Assembly (NCBI GenBank): GCA_014650475.1
Contig: BMVA01000003.1
Coordinates: 372,001 to 436,000, forward strand
Length of the DNA: 64,000 nt
DNA from: Streptomyces albogriseolus
GTDB taxonomy: Bacteria > Actinomycetota > Actinomycetes > Streptomycetales > Streptomycetaceae
Direction of reading: 5' to 3'
The notes under the pieces were generated by a model, which saw only the letters and a list, made by a program, of their open reading frames with translations, did not search any database and was not told the DNA's origin. A program made the position numbers and the translations under genes. Shown in pieces: positions 7,735 to 15,546 of the stretch (positions are counted from its first letter, which is position 1; each line of letters starts with the position of its first letter).

Positions 7735-9351
7735 ATGGCGGCCACTGGATCAGAGAAGCAGGGGGCGAAGGCGTACTACGTCACGACCCCCATCTACTAC
7801 GTCAACGACGCTCCTCACCTGGGCCACGCCTACACGACCGTCGCAGGCGACGTGCTCACCCGCTGGCACCGCCAGCGGGGCGAGAAGGTGTGGTACCTCA
7901 CCGGCACGGACGAGCACGGTCAGAAGATCATGCGCACGGCCGAGGCGAACGGGGTCACCCCGCAGGCCTGGGCCGACAAGCTCGTCACGGAGGCCTGGCA
8001 GCCCCTGTGGGAGCACCTCGACATCGCGAACGACGACTTCATCCGCACCACGCAGAAGCGGCACACCGACCGCGTCCAGGAGTTCGTGCAGGACCTGTAC
8101 GACAAGGGCGAGATCTACAAGGGCGGCTACGAGGGCCCGTACTGCGTGGGCTGCGAGGAGTACAAGCTCCCCGGCGAGCTGCTCGACGGCGAGGGCGAGT
8201 ACGCGGGCCAGAAGCTGTGCGCGATCCACAAGAAGCCGGTGGAGATCCTCAGCGAGGAGAACTACTTCTTCAAGCTCAGCGAGTACAGCGAGAAGCTGCT
8301 CGCGCACTACGAGGCCAACCCGGGCTTCATCCAGCCCGAGTCCGCGCGCAACGAGGTCGTGAACTTCGTCCGCCAGGGCCTGCAGGACCTCTCCATCTCG
8401 CGCTCGACGTTCGACTGGGGCGTCAAGGTCCCGTGGGACGACAAGCACGTGATCTACGTGTGGGTCGACGCGCTGCTGAACTACGCGACGGCGGTCGGCT
8501 ACAACGAGAACCCCGAGAAGTTCGAGTCGACGTTCCCCGCCGACGTGCACCTGGTGGGCAAGGACATCCTCCGCTTCCACGCGATCATCTGGCCGGCCAT
8601 GCTGATGGCGCAGGGCCTCCCCCTCCCCGGGAAGGTCGCCGCGAACGGCTGGCTGATGGTCGGCGGCGAGAAGATGAGCAAGTCCAACCTGACCGGCATC
8701 AAGCCGCAGGACCTGACCTCGCACTTCGGCGTGGACGCGTACCGCTGGTACTTCCTGCGCGCGATCGCGTTCGGCCAGGACGGCTCCTTCTCCTGGGAGG
8801 ACTTCTCCGCCCGCTACACCAGCGAGCTGGCGAACGACTACGGCAACCTCGCCTCCCGCGTGGCGGCGATGGTCGGCAAGTACTTCGGCGGCGAGCTGCC
8901 GGCCGCGACGGCCGACGGCGACGCGGAGAAGGCGATCCACGACGGCCTGGCGAAGGCGGTCGCGGAGGCGGACCGGAAGATCGGCGAGGAGCTGGACTTC
9001 CAGGGCGGCATCCTGGCGGTCTTCGACTTCGTGAAGCAGGTCAACGGCTACATCACCGAGCAGGAGCCCTGGAAGGTCGCGAAGGACGACTCGCCGGAGG
9101 GCAAGGCCCGCCTGGCGACGATCCTCTACACGGCGGCGGAGTCGCTGCGCGCCGTGGCCGTCCTCCTCAACCCGGTCATGCCGGAGACCTCCCAGAAGCT
9201 CTGGGACTCCCTCGGCGCGGAAGCCGGTCTCGGCGCCCTCGCGGACCAGAAGGTCCAGGAGTCCGCCGCCTGGGGCCTCCTCCCGGCCGGCTCCACGGTC
9301 ACCAAGGGCGCGGTCCTCTTCCCCCGCCTCGAGGAGAAGCCCACCGCGTAA
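7735..9351 (+). CDS. metG: Methionyl-tRNA synthetase
   Basis: A 538-residue class I aminoacyl-tRNA synthetase that charges tRNA-Met for initiation and elongation. It carries the HLGH signature near residue 28, a CVGC...CAIH zinc-finger-like connective peptide around 140-165, the anticodon-binding block NEVVNFVRQGLQDLSISR near 205, and the KMSKS loop near 313. It has no C-terminal tRNA-binding (EMAP-like) domain, a length common in actinobacteria. The start is the ATG at 7735; the upstream ribosome binding site is weak. It is single-gene, bounded by a hairpin upstream and a strong 16-bp terminator downstream. Confidence 0.97.
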   Translation: MAATGSEKQGAKAYYVTTPIYYVNDAPHLGHAYTTVAGDVLTRWHRQRGEKVWYLTGTDEHGQKIMRTAEANGVTPQAWADKLVTEAWQPLWEHLDIANDDFIRTTQKRHTDRVQEFVQDLYDKGEIYKGGYEGPYCVGCEEYKLPGELLDGEGEYAGQKLCAIHKKPVEILSEENYFFKLSEYSEKLLAHYEANPGFIQPESARNEVVNFVRQGLQDLSISRSTFDWGVKVPWDDKHVIYVWVDALLNYATAVGYNENPEKFESTFPADVHLVGKDILRFHAIIWPAMLMAQGLPLPGKVAANGWLMVGGEKMSKSNLTGIKPQDLTSHFGVDAYRWYFLRAIAFGQDGSFSWEDFSARYTSELANDYGNLASRVAAMVGKYFGGELPAATADGDAEKAIHDGLAKAVAEADRKIGEELDFQGGILAVFDFVKQVNGYITEQEPWKVAKDDSPEGKARLATILYTAAESLRAVAVLLNPVMPETSQKLWDSLGAEAGLGALADQKVQESAAWGLLPAGSTVTKGAVLFPRLEEKPTA

Positions 9352-9364
9352 CACGCTCGCCACA

Positions 9365-9406
9365 GGACGGCCCCGGGAGAGAACATCCCTTCTCCCGGGG
9401 CCGTCC
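9365..9406 (+). terminator. Strong terminator after metG
   Basis: A perfect 16-bp stem (9365-9380 with 9391-9406) with a 10-nt loop, starting 14 bp after the metG stop. It is a convincing intrinsic terminator of the Streptomyces type. Confidence 0.85.
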
Positions 9407-9480
9407 GGCTTGCGAAGATCGCGTCAAGGCGGCCGAACGTCCGGCCGCCATGGACGACCACACGTGGGGGAACACGAACC

Positions 9481-9846
9481 ATGGCACTCTTCGGCAACGC
9501 GCACACCGTCGACCCGGCCAAGGCCCAGCAGGACTACGCCCGGCTCCTGGGCCACGGCGAGCAGGTGCACGCGGCGTTCCTGCTGATACGCGACACGATC
9601 CTGTTCACGGACCGCCGCCTGATCCTGGTCGACAAGCAGGGCATCACCGGCAAGAAGACCGAGTACCACTCGATCCCGTACCGCAGCATCTCCCACTTCG
9701 CCGTGGAGACCGCCGGCCACTTCGACCTCGACGCCGAACTCAAGATCTGGATCTCCGGCTCCCCGGCCCCCATCCAGAAGACCTTCACGAAGGGCGTCGA
9801 CATCTACGAGGTCCAGGCCATCCTCACCCAGTTCGTCGCCCGCTGA
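9481..9846 (+). CDS. Bacterial PH-domain protein
   Basis: A 121-residue protein that is almost entirely one bacterial pleckstrin-homology domain: beta strands such as HAAFLLIRDTILFTDRRLIL and KKTEYHSIPYRSISHF, followed by one C-terminal helix. Such proteins are cytoplasmic and oligomeric; their cellular role is not settled. The ATG at 9481 follows a GGGGG run. The gene stands alone between two terminators, so it is expressed as a single unit. Confidence 0.85.
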   Translation: MALFGNAHTVDPAKAQQDYARLLGHGEQVHAAFLLIRDTILFTDRRLILVDKQGITGKKTEYHSIPYRSISHFAVETAGHFDLDAELKIWISGSPAPIQKTFTKGVDIYEVQAILTQFVAR

Positions 9847-9928
9847 CCCGATCGGGGGCTCACGGGCCCGGGAGTGGGCCGATGAGGAGCGCCGACGGGC
9901 CCGTCCGGCCAGGAACGGTAACGGAGAG

Positions 9929-9957
9929 GGGCCCGGAACCGAGACGGTTCCGGGCCC
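9929..9957. terminator. Bidirectional terminator between PH gene and aspS
   Basis: A 12-bp perfect stem (9929-9940 with 9946-9957), loop GAGAC, followed on the plus strand by TTCCTC. It lies between convergent genes. Confidence 0.8.
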
Positions 9958-9979
9958 TTCCTCTACGCCTACGCGGCGA

Positions 9980-11743
9980 CTACTTCGGCTGAGGCTTCCG
10001 CACCGACAGGTGCAGTTCCTTCAGCCGTGCCTCCTCCAGCTCCGTCGGGGCGCCCATCATCAGGTCCTGGGCGTTGCCGTTGAGCGGGAAGGCGATGGTC
10101 TCGCGGATGTTCGGCTCGTCGGCGAGGAGCATCACGATGCGGTCGACGCCGGGGGCGATGCCGCCGTGCGGCGGGGCGCCGAAGCGGAACGCGCGGAGCA
10201 TGCCGGCGAACTTCTCCTCGACGGTCTCGCGGTCGTAGCCCGCGATCTCGAACGCCTTGAGCATGATCTCCGGCTCGTGGTTCCGGATCGCGCCCGAGGA
10301 CAGCTCGACGCCGTTGCAGACGATGTCGTACTGCCAGCCCAGGATGTCCAGCGGGTCCTGGGTCTCCAGGGCCTCCAGGCCGCCCTGCGGCATCGAGAAG
10401 GGGTTGTGCGAGAAGTCGATCGCGCCGGTCTCCTCGTCCTTCTCGTACATCGGGAAGTCGACGATCCAGCAGAAGCGGAAGACGTTCTCCTCGAAGTGGC
10501 CGGCGCGCTTGGCGGCCTCGACCCGCACCGCGCCCATGATCTTCGAGACCTCGTCGAACTCGCCCGCGCCGAAGAACACCGCGTGGCCGGGGGCCAGGGA
10601 GAGCCGCTTGGTCAGCTCCGCGACGTTCTCCTCGGTGAGGAACTTCGCGATCGGCCCGGTCAGCGCGCCGTCCTCGCCGACGCGCACCCAGGCCAGGCCC
10701 TTCGCGCCCTGGGAGACCGCGTAGTCGCCGAGCTGGTCGAAGAACTTGCGGGGCTGGCCGGAGACGTCCGGCACCGGCAGCGCACGCACGTGCTTGCCGG
10801 CGAACGCCTTGAACTCCGAGCCCTCGAAGATGTCGGTGATGTCGACGAGCTCCAGCTGGGCCCGCAGGTCCGGCTTGTCGGAGCCGTACTTCAGCATCGC
10901 CTCGCGGAACGGGATCCGCGGGAACGGCGAGGTGACGTGGCGGCCGTTGCCGAACTCCTCGAACAGCTCGGTCATCAGCTTCTCGATCGGCTGGAAGACG
11001 TCCTCCTGCTCGACGAAGCTCATCTCGACGTCGAGCTGGTAGAACTCGCCCGGCGAGCGGTCGGCGCGGGCGTCCTCGTCGCGGAAGCAGGGCGCGATCT
11101 GGAAGTAGCGGTCGAAGCCCGAGATCATCAGCAGCTGCTTGAACTGCTGCGGGGCCTGCGGCAGCGCGTAGAACTTGCCGGGGTTCAGGCGGGAGGGGAC
11201 CACGAAGTCGCGGGCGCCCTCGGGGGAGGTGGCGCTCAGGATCGGCGTCGCCATCTCGTTGAAGCCCATGGCCGTCATCTTGTGGCGCATCGCCGAGATG
11301 ACCGACGTGCGCAGCAGGATGTTGCGGTGCATGCGCTCGCGGCGCAGGTCGAGGAAGCGGTACTCCAGGCGCCGCTCCTCGTTGACACCGTCCTCGGTGT
11401 TGATGGTGAAGGGCAGCGGGGCCGCCTCGCCCAGCACCTCGACCACGGAGACCTCGACCTCGACCTCACCGGTCGGCAGGTCGGGGTTGACGTTCTCCGC
11501 ACCGCGCGAGACGACCTTGCCGTCGACGCGGACCACGGTCTCCTTGGACAGCTTGTCGAGCGCCTCGTACGCCTCGGTGCCCGGACGGGCCACGAGCTGC
11601 GTGATGCCGTAGTGATCGCGCAGATCGATGAAGAGGATGCCGCCCAGGTCGCGCCGATTGTGCAGCCAGCCACTCAGCCGGACGTCGGTGCCGACGTCAG
11701 AGGCGCGGAGCTCGCCGCAGGTGTGGGACCTGTACCGATGCAT
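9980..11743 (-). CDS. aspS: Aspartyl-tRNA synthetase
   Basis: A 587-residue bacterial-type class II synthetase. It has an N-terminal OB-fold anticodon domain (about 1-110), the catalytic domain with motif 2 [10 protein letters not shown] near residue 222, an inserted GAD domain (about 300-415), and motif 3 GVDRIVMLL near 532. The residue matching Pseudomonas His31, one of the positions that separate strict from relaxed AspRS, is Leu33 here (RRDLGG), as in discriminating enzymes. The start ATG at 11743 lies 36 bp from a perfect parS site in the region shared with the divergent phosphatase gene. Confidence 0.97.
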   Translation of the reverse strand: MHRYRSHTCGELRASDVGTDVRLSGWLHNRRDLGGILFIDLRDHYGITQLVARPGTEAYEALDKLSKETVVRVDGKVVSRGAENVNPDLPTGEVEVEVSVVEVLGEAAPLPFTINTEDGVNEERRLEYRFLDLRRERMHRNILLRTSVISAMRHKMTAMGFNEMATPILSATSPEGARDFVVPSRLNPGKFYALPQAPQQFKQLLMISGFDRYFQIAPCFRDEDARADRSPGEFYQLDVEMSFVEQEDVFQPIEKLMTELFEEFGNGRHVTSPFPRIPFREAMLKYGSDKPDLRAQLELVDITDIFEGSEFKAFAGKHVRALPVPDVSGQPRKFFDQLGDYAVSQGAKGLAWVRVGEDGALTGPIAKFLTEENVAELTKRLSLAPGHAVFFGAGEFDEVSKIMGAVRVEAAKRAGHFEENVFRFCWIVDFPMYEKDEETGAIDFSHNPFSMPQGGLEALETQDPLDILGWQYDIVCNGVELSSGAIRNHEPEIMLKAFEIAGYDRETVEEKFAGMLRAFRFGAPPHGGIAPGVDRIVMLLADEPNIRETIAFPLNGNAQDLMMGAPTELEEARLKELHLSVRKPQPK

Positions 11744-11778
11744 CGTCGTTCATCCAGCCTTCGCGGATCGGGGTCGTT

Positions 11779-11792
11779 GTTTCACGTGAAAC
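11779..11792. promoter_or_regulatory. parS: parS centromere site (ParB binding)
   Basis: The 14-bp perfect palindrome GTTTCACGTGAAAC equals the Streptomyces parS consensus. It lies in the divergent intergenic region between aspS and the PP2C gene. ParB binds such sites near oriC and organises chromosome segregation during sporulation. A chance match to this 14-mer in 64 kb is very unlikely, and a second one occurs at 40501. Confidence 0.93.
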
Positions 11793-11899
11793 TGCCCCAA
11801 GCCTACCGGCCGGCCCAAGATCACTGCCCCGCCCTTTTCCCGGGGCCGGGCAAACGACATGGGTGGAAGTTTTCGGGAGCATCTTCATAAAGTGGTGCA

Positions 11900-14044
11900 A
11901 TGCGCACTGGTGAGCCCCTGCCCGCCCTGGGGGACGTCCTCGCCGCCCTCGGAACCGGCGTGTGGCACTGGGACACCGCATCCGGAGAGGTCACGGTCGA
12001 TGCCGTCGCAGCCGGGCTGCTCGGGCTGCCCGCCGAGCCGGCCACCCTCACGGAGGCCCAGGTCCGGGCCCGTTTCCACCCCGTCGACTGGAACGAGATC
12101 ACCGGGATCGTCCAGCTGGCCGTCGCCGAGAGCACCCTCGCCGAGGTGCGTATCCGGATCATGGACGACCAGAACAACGTCGTCCGCGTCGTCCGCAGCC
12201 GCTCCAAGCCCTCCTTCGAACCCGAACGCAAGGCCTATGTCCTGACCGGGACCCTCCAGGAGGTGACCGAGCCGGCGCCGGGCACACCCGCAGCGCGCAG
12301 CGCGGTCACCGGCGACTGGAGGCGCTCCCGTGAGGCGTTCCTGCTGGACGCAGGACGCGCCCTGGCGGAGGCGCGCTCCACCCAGGAGGTGTTGCGGGTC
12401 GCCGCCAATCTCTCGATGCCGGGCTTCACCCCGGACGGCCAGGCGGTGTTCGGGGTGGAGGGAGACCGGCTCACGATCATCGGCCACCACGGGCACGAGC
12501 CCGGCGCCGACAGCCCCTTCTACATGCCGCTCGACACGGACTACCCGGCCACCGAGGTGGTGCGCACCGGCCGCGCGGTCTACCTCTCCTCTCCGGAGGA
12601 GTACAAAGCGCGCTACCCGCTCACCTGGCCGCTCGCGCAGCGCTTCGGCCGCCAGTCCTGGGCCTTCCTGCCGCTGACCGCCTCCGGCCGCACCATGGGC
12701 GCCTGGCTGGCCGCCTTCGCCTACCCGGTCGCCTTCACCCCCGACGAGCGTTCCGTGCTGACCACGGTGGCCCGGATGCTCGCGCAGGCACTGTCCCGCG
12801 CGGGCACGGCCGAGACCGAGAAGGAGCTGACCGAGGGCCTCCAGCGGACGATGATGCCGAAGCTCGGTCCGGGCATCCCGGGCATGGACGTCACCGCCCG
12901 CTACGTCCCGACCGGCGGAGGACTCCAGGTCGGCGGCGACTGGTACGACGTGATCCCGCTGCCCGGGGGCGCCTCCGGGACGACGTCCGGGGGAGGGCGG
13001 TTCGCGCTGGTCATCGGCGACGTGCAGGGCCACGACGTGCGGGCGGCGGGGCTGATGGGCCAGCTACGGATAGCGCTGCGGGCGTACGCCTCGGAGGGAC
13101 ACCGGCCGGACGCCGTGCTGTCCCGCGCCTCCCGCTTCCTGCACGGCATCGGCGAGGACCCGGCCGAGCTGCGCTTCGCGACCTGTCTGTACGCCGAGGT
13201 CGACCCGGCCACGGGGGTGCTGGAGGTGGCCCGCGCCGGGCATCCCGAGCCGGTGATCCGGATGGCCGACGGGACGGTGCTGACCCGGCCGACGGAGGGC
13301 GGGCTGCCGCTGGGCATCGACCCGGACGCCGACTACCCGACCACCCGGCTGATCCTGGAGCCCGGCGAGACCCTGCTGATCTGCACGGACGGGCTGATTG
13401 AGACCGGCGGGCATGATCTGGACACCGGCTGGCAGCGGCTGCGGGAGATCCTGGAGCGGCACCGCGGCACCCAGGAGGAGCTGGCCGACGCGCTGGTACA
13501 GGCGGTGCACGGCCCCTCCTCGCACCACACCACCGGCCCGCTGGCCGACCGCCGCGAGGACGACATAGCACTGCTGCTGCTCACCCGGCAGGGCGCCACC
13601 TGCGGCTGCGGCGCGGAGGACACGGCGCCGCCTCCGGTGCGCCGCACGGCGCTCACGGTGGCACAGGCCGCGTCGGAGCGGGTGTCCGTCGCCCGGCAGC
13701 AGCTGCGGGAGCTGCTGCACGACTGGGCCTCGCCGGACCAGGTGGACTCGGCGGTGCTGCTGCTGTCGGAGGTGCTGACCAACGTGCTGGTGCACACCGA
13801 CTCGGACGCGCTGCTGCTGGCCGAGGTCACGGACGGCGGCGACGGCCGCCGCATCCGGGTCGAGGTCACCGACTCCGGCGACGACCTCCCGCACCTGCGC
13901 CGCCCGGGCGAGCTGGCCTCCTCCGGCCGCGGCCTGCTGCTGATCGAACTCCTCGCCCACACCTGGGGCGTCGCCCCCCGCGGCCGCGGCAAGAGCATCT
14001 GGTTCGAGCTCTACGAACAGAAGAACGGCGACGGCCCCGGCTGA
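11900..14044 (+). CDS. PAS-GAF-PP2C (SpoIIE)-HATPase phosphatase/anti-sigma regulator
   Basis: A 714-residue multidomain regulator. A PAS-like sensor covers about residues 1-110, a GAF domain about 143-297 and a SpoIIE-type PP2C phosphatase about 306-563, with metal-binding Asp residues in GGDWYDV and GDVQGHD. An RsbW-like ATPase domain covers about 590-705, with the N-box LSEVLTNVLVHTD. This architecture is common in Streptomyces partner-switching systems, where the phosphatase acts on anti-sigma antagonists and the ATPase module on sigma factors. No antagonist gene is adjacent, so the partner is unknown. ATG 11900 has only a weak ribosome binding site. Confidence 0.9.
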   Translation: MRTGEPLPALGDVLAALGTGVWHWDTASGEVTVDAVAAGLLGLPAEPATLTEAQVRARFHPVDWNEITGIVQLAVAESTLAEVRIRIMDDQNNVVRVVRSRSKPSFEPERKAYVLTGTLQEVTEPAPGTPAARSAVTGDWRRSREAFLLDAGRALAEARSTQEVLRVAANLSMPGFTPDGQAVFGVEGDRLTIIGHHGHEPGADSPFYMPLDTDYPATEVVRTGRAVYLSSPEEYKARYPLTWPLAQRFGRQSWAFLPLTASGRTMGAWLAAFAYPVAFTPDERSVLTTVARMLAQALSRAGTAETEKELTEGLQRTMMPKLGPGIPGMDVTARYVPTGGGLQVGGDWYDVIPLPGGASGTTSGGGRFALVIGDVQGHDVRAAGLMGQLRIALRAYASEGHRPDAVLSRASRFLHGIGEDPAELRFATCLYAEVDPATGVLEVARAGHPEPVIRMADGTVLTRPTEGGLPLGIDPDADYPTTRLILEPGETLLICTDGLIETGGHDLDTGWQRLREILERHRGTQEELADALVQAVHGPSSHHTTGPLADRREDDIALLLLTRQGATCGCGAEDTAPPPVRRTALTVAQAASERVSVARQQLRELLHDWASPDQVDSAVLLLSEVLTNVLVHTDSDALLLAEVTDGGDGRRIRVEVTDSGDDLPHLRRPGELASSGRGLLLIELLAHTWGVAPRGRGKSIWFELYEQKNGDGPG

Positions 14045-14059
14045 CCGGGGCCGTCGCCG
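14026..14059. terminator. Terminator with the PP2C stop codon in its loop
   Basis: A perfect 15-bp stem (14026-14040 with 14045-14059) closes a 4-nt loop CTGA, so the TGA stop (14042-14044) sits in the loop and the left arm is coding. It separates the convergent phosphatase and pirin genes. Confidence 0.75.
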
Positions 14060-14083
14060 CGACGCCCTGCGCGGGACGAGGAC

Positions 14084-14800
14084 TCAGTCCTGGTCCGGGC
14101 CCTTCTCCGTCATGCCGTGCACGGCGGGGACGGTGCCGAGGCGGCCCTTCTGGAAGTCCTCGAAGGCCTGCATCAGCTCGTCCTTGGTGTTCATCACGAA
14201 CGGCCCGTAGTGCGCCATCGGCTCACGGATGGGCCGGCCGCCGAGCAGGACGATCTCCAGGTCCGGAGTGTGCGAGTCCTGCTTCTCGTCCGCGCGGACG
14301 GTCAGCGAGCCGCCGGCGCCGAACACCGCGGTCTGGCCGAGGTGGACCGGACGCCGCTCGGCGCCCACCGCGCCGCGCCCGGCCATGACGTACGCCAGGC
14401 CGTTGAAGTCCTCCCGCCAGGGCAGGGTGACCTCCGCGCCCGGGGCGAGCGTGGCGTGGATCATCGTGATCGGCGTGTGCGTGATGCCCGGGCCCTCGTG
14501 GCCGTCCAGCTCGCCGGCGATGACACGGAGCAGCGCGCCGCCGTCCGGCGAGGTGAGCAGCTGGACGCTGCCGCTGCGGATGTCCTGGTAGCGGGGCGCC
14601 ATCATCTTGTCCTTGGCGGGGAGGTTCACCCACAGCTGGAGGCCGTGGAACAGCCCGCCGGACATCACCAGGTGCTCCGGCGGCGCCTCGATGTGGAGCA
14701 GGCCGGATCCGGCCGTCATCCACTGGGTGTCGCCGTTGGTGATGGTGCCGCCACCGCCGTTGGAGTCCTGGTGGTCGAAGATCCCGTCGATTGCAGGCAT
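14084..14800 (-). CDS. Pirin-family protein lacking the N-terminal metal-site half-domain
   Basis: About 238 residues, starting MPAIDGIFDHQD behind a perfect GAGGAGG. From residue 5 on it is a normal pirin: the motif MTAGSGLLHIE carries one His and one Glu of the iron site, and a complete second cupin follows. Full-length Streptomyces pirins run to roughly 320 residues, as I remember them. Here the first 85-90 residues are absent, including the HPHRGFETVTY-type segment with the other two His ligands. Start codon and ribosome binding site look intact, and the sequence jumps from MPA straight to IDGIFDHQ. An in-frame internal deletion is therefore likely. The product may be non-functional or metal-free. 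Confidence 0.8.
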   Translation of the reverse strand: MPAIDGIFDHQDSNGGGGTITNGDTQWMTAGSGLLHIEAPPEHLVMSGGLFHGLQLWVNLPAKDKMMAPRYQDIRSGSVQLLTSPDGGALLRVIAGELDGHEGPGITHTPITMIHATLAPGAEVTLPWREDFNGLAYVMAGRGAVGAERRPVHLGQTAVFGAGGSLTVRADEKQDSHTPDLEIVLLGGRPIREPMAHYGPFVMNTKDELMQAFEDFQKGRLGTVPAVHGMTEKGPDQD

Positions 14801-14827
14801 CGGTACCTCCTCGGGTACGCCCACTTT

Positions 14828-14843
14828 AGTTGAGCGTTGAACT
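14828..14843. promoter_or_regulatory. Possible operator/promoter before the pirin gene
   Basis: AGTTGAGCGTTGAACT has paired ends (AGTT/AACT), and on the minus strand it carries two TCAAC units. It is 28 bp before the start codon and next to TAAAGT, a possible -10 box. This is only a pattern; no regulator is identified. Confidence 0.3.
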
Positions 14844-14865
14844 TCCTGCCACCTGGAACCGACAA

Positions 14866-14892
14866 AGCCCGGAGGGAAATTCCCTCCGGGCT
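14866..14892 (-). terminator. Terminator of the SseB-domain gene
   Basis: A 12-bp perfect stem (14866-14877 with 14881-14892) with an AAT loop; on the minus strand it is followed by TTTG. It isolates the pirin gene from the gene upstream. Confidence 0.75.
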
Positions 14893-14918
14893 CCGTTCGG
14901 CGGTCACAGGGTCCGGCG

Positions 14919-15383
14919 TCAGCCGTACATGCGGCGCATCGCGAACTCGACCATCTGCTCCACGGCCTTGGCGTCGAACACCATCCGGTGCTCGCCCTCC
15001 ATGTCCAGCACGAAGCCGTAGCCCGTGGGCAGCAGGTCGATCACCTCGGCGCCGGTGATCACGAAATACTTGGACTCCTTGCCGGCATAGCGCCGCAGCT
15101 CCTTGAGCGAGGTGAACATCGGGATCACGGGCTGCTGGGTGTTGTGCAGGGCGAGGAAGCCGGGGTTGTCGCCGCGCGGGCAGTAGACCTTGGACGTCGC
15201 GAAGATCTGCTGGAAGTCCTCCGCCGCCATCTGGCCCGTGGTGAACGCACGCACGGCGTCGGCGAGCGACGGCGCGGACGGTTCGGGATACGCCGGCGCC
15301 TGCTGCCCGTACCCGCCCGGCATCTGCTGCTGCGGCGGCACGTAACCCTGCTGGGTCCCCGCACTCTGGTCGTAGCCGTACAT
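14919..15383 (-). CDS. SseB-domain protein
   Basis: A 154-residue protein. Residues 1-40 are Gln/Pro/Gly/Tyr-rich and disordered. Residues 45-154 match the SseB N-terminal domain found in many actinobacterial proteins (LALHNTQQPVIPMFTSLKEL, then LLPTGYGFVLDMEG). The molecular role of this family in actinobacteria is not known. The ATG at 15383 (MYGYDQS) is the usual family start, but the ribosome binding site is poor and an upstream start at 15422 cannot be excluded. It is monocistronic with its own terminator, and divergent from the acyl-CoA dehydrogenase gene. Confidence 0.75.
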   Translation of the reverse strand: MYGYDQSAGTQQGYVPPQQQMPGGYGQQAPAYPEPSAPSLADAVRAFTTGQMAAEDFQQIFATSKVYCPRGDNPGFLALHNTQQPVIPMFTSLKELRRYAGKESKYFVITGAEVIDLLPTGYGFVLDMEGEHRMVFDAKAVEQMVEFAMRRMYG

Positions 15384-15450
15384 GGCGCACAGACTACTGA
15401 CCCCGCGCGAGGGCTGGGTCACAGATGTCCGGATCGGGGTTGCTTCTTAT

Positions 15451-15487
15451 TACCGACGGGTAGCATCATCGGAGCTACTTGTCGGTA
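15451..15487. promoter_or_regulatory. Inverted-repeat operator before the acyl-CoA dehydrogenase
   Basis: Arms TACCGACGGGTAGC (15451-15464) and GCTACTTGTCGGTA (15474-15487) pair at 12 of 14 positions around a 9-nt spacer. It starts 96 bp before the fadE-type start codon, where the promoter is expected. The shape suits a TetR-family regulator of fatty-acid catabolism. The regulator itself is not in the window. Confidence 0.5.
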
Positions 15488-15546
15488 CGTGAATCAGTCG
15501 CGAGGAACCAGTCCCTCGCCGATCCCTCTCAAACGGAGCCGTCGCC

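Noticed and set aside
7750-9363. A 537-codon frame antisense to metG, and similar long antisense frames opposite aspS, bkdC, fadE and the paa genes
   Set aside because: No motifs, no ribosome binding sites, and amino-acid make-up typical of frame shadows in GC-rich DNA.
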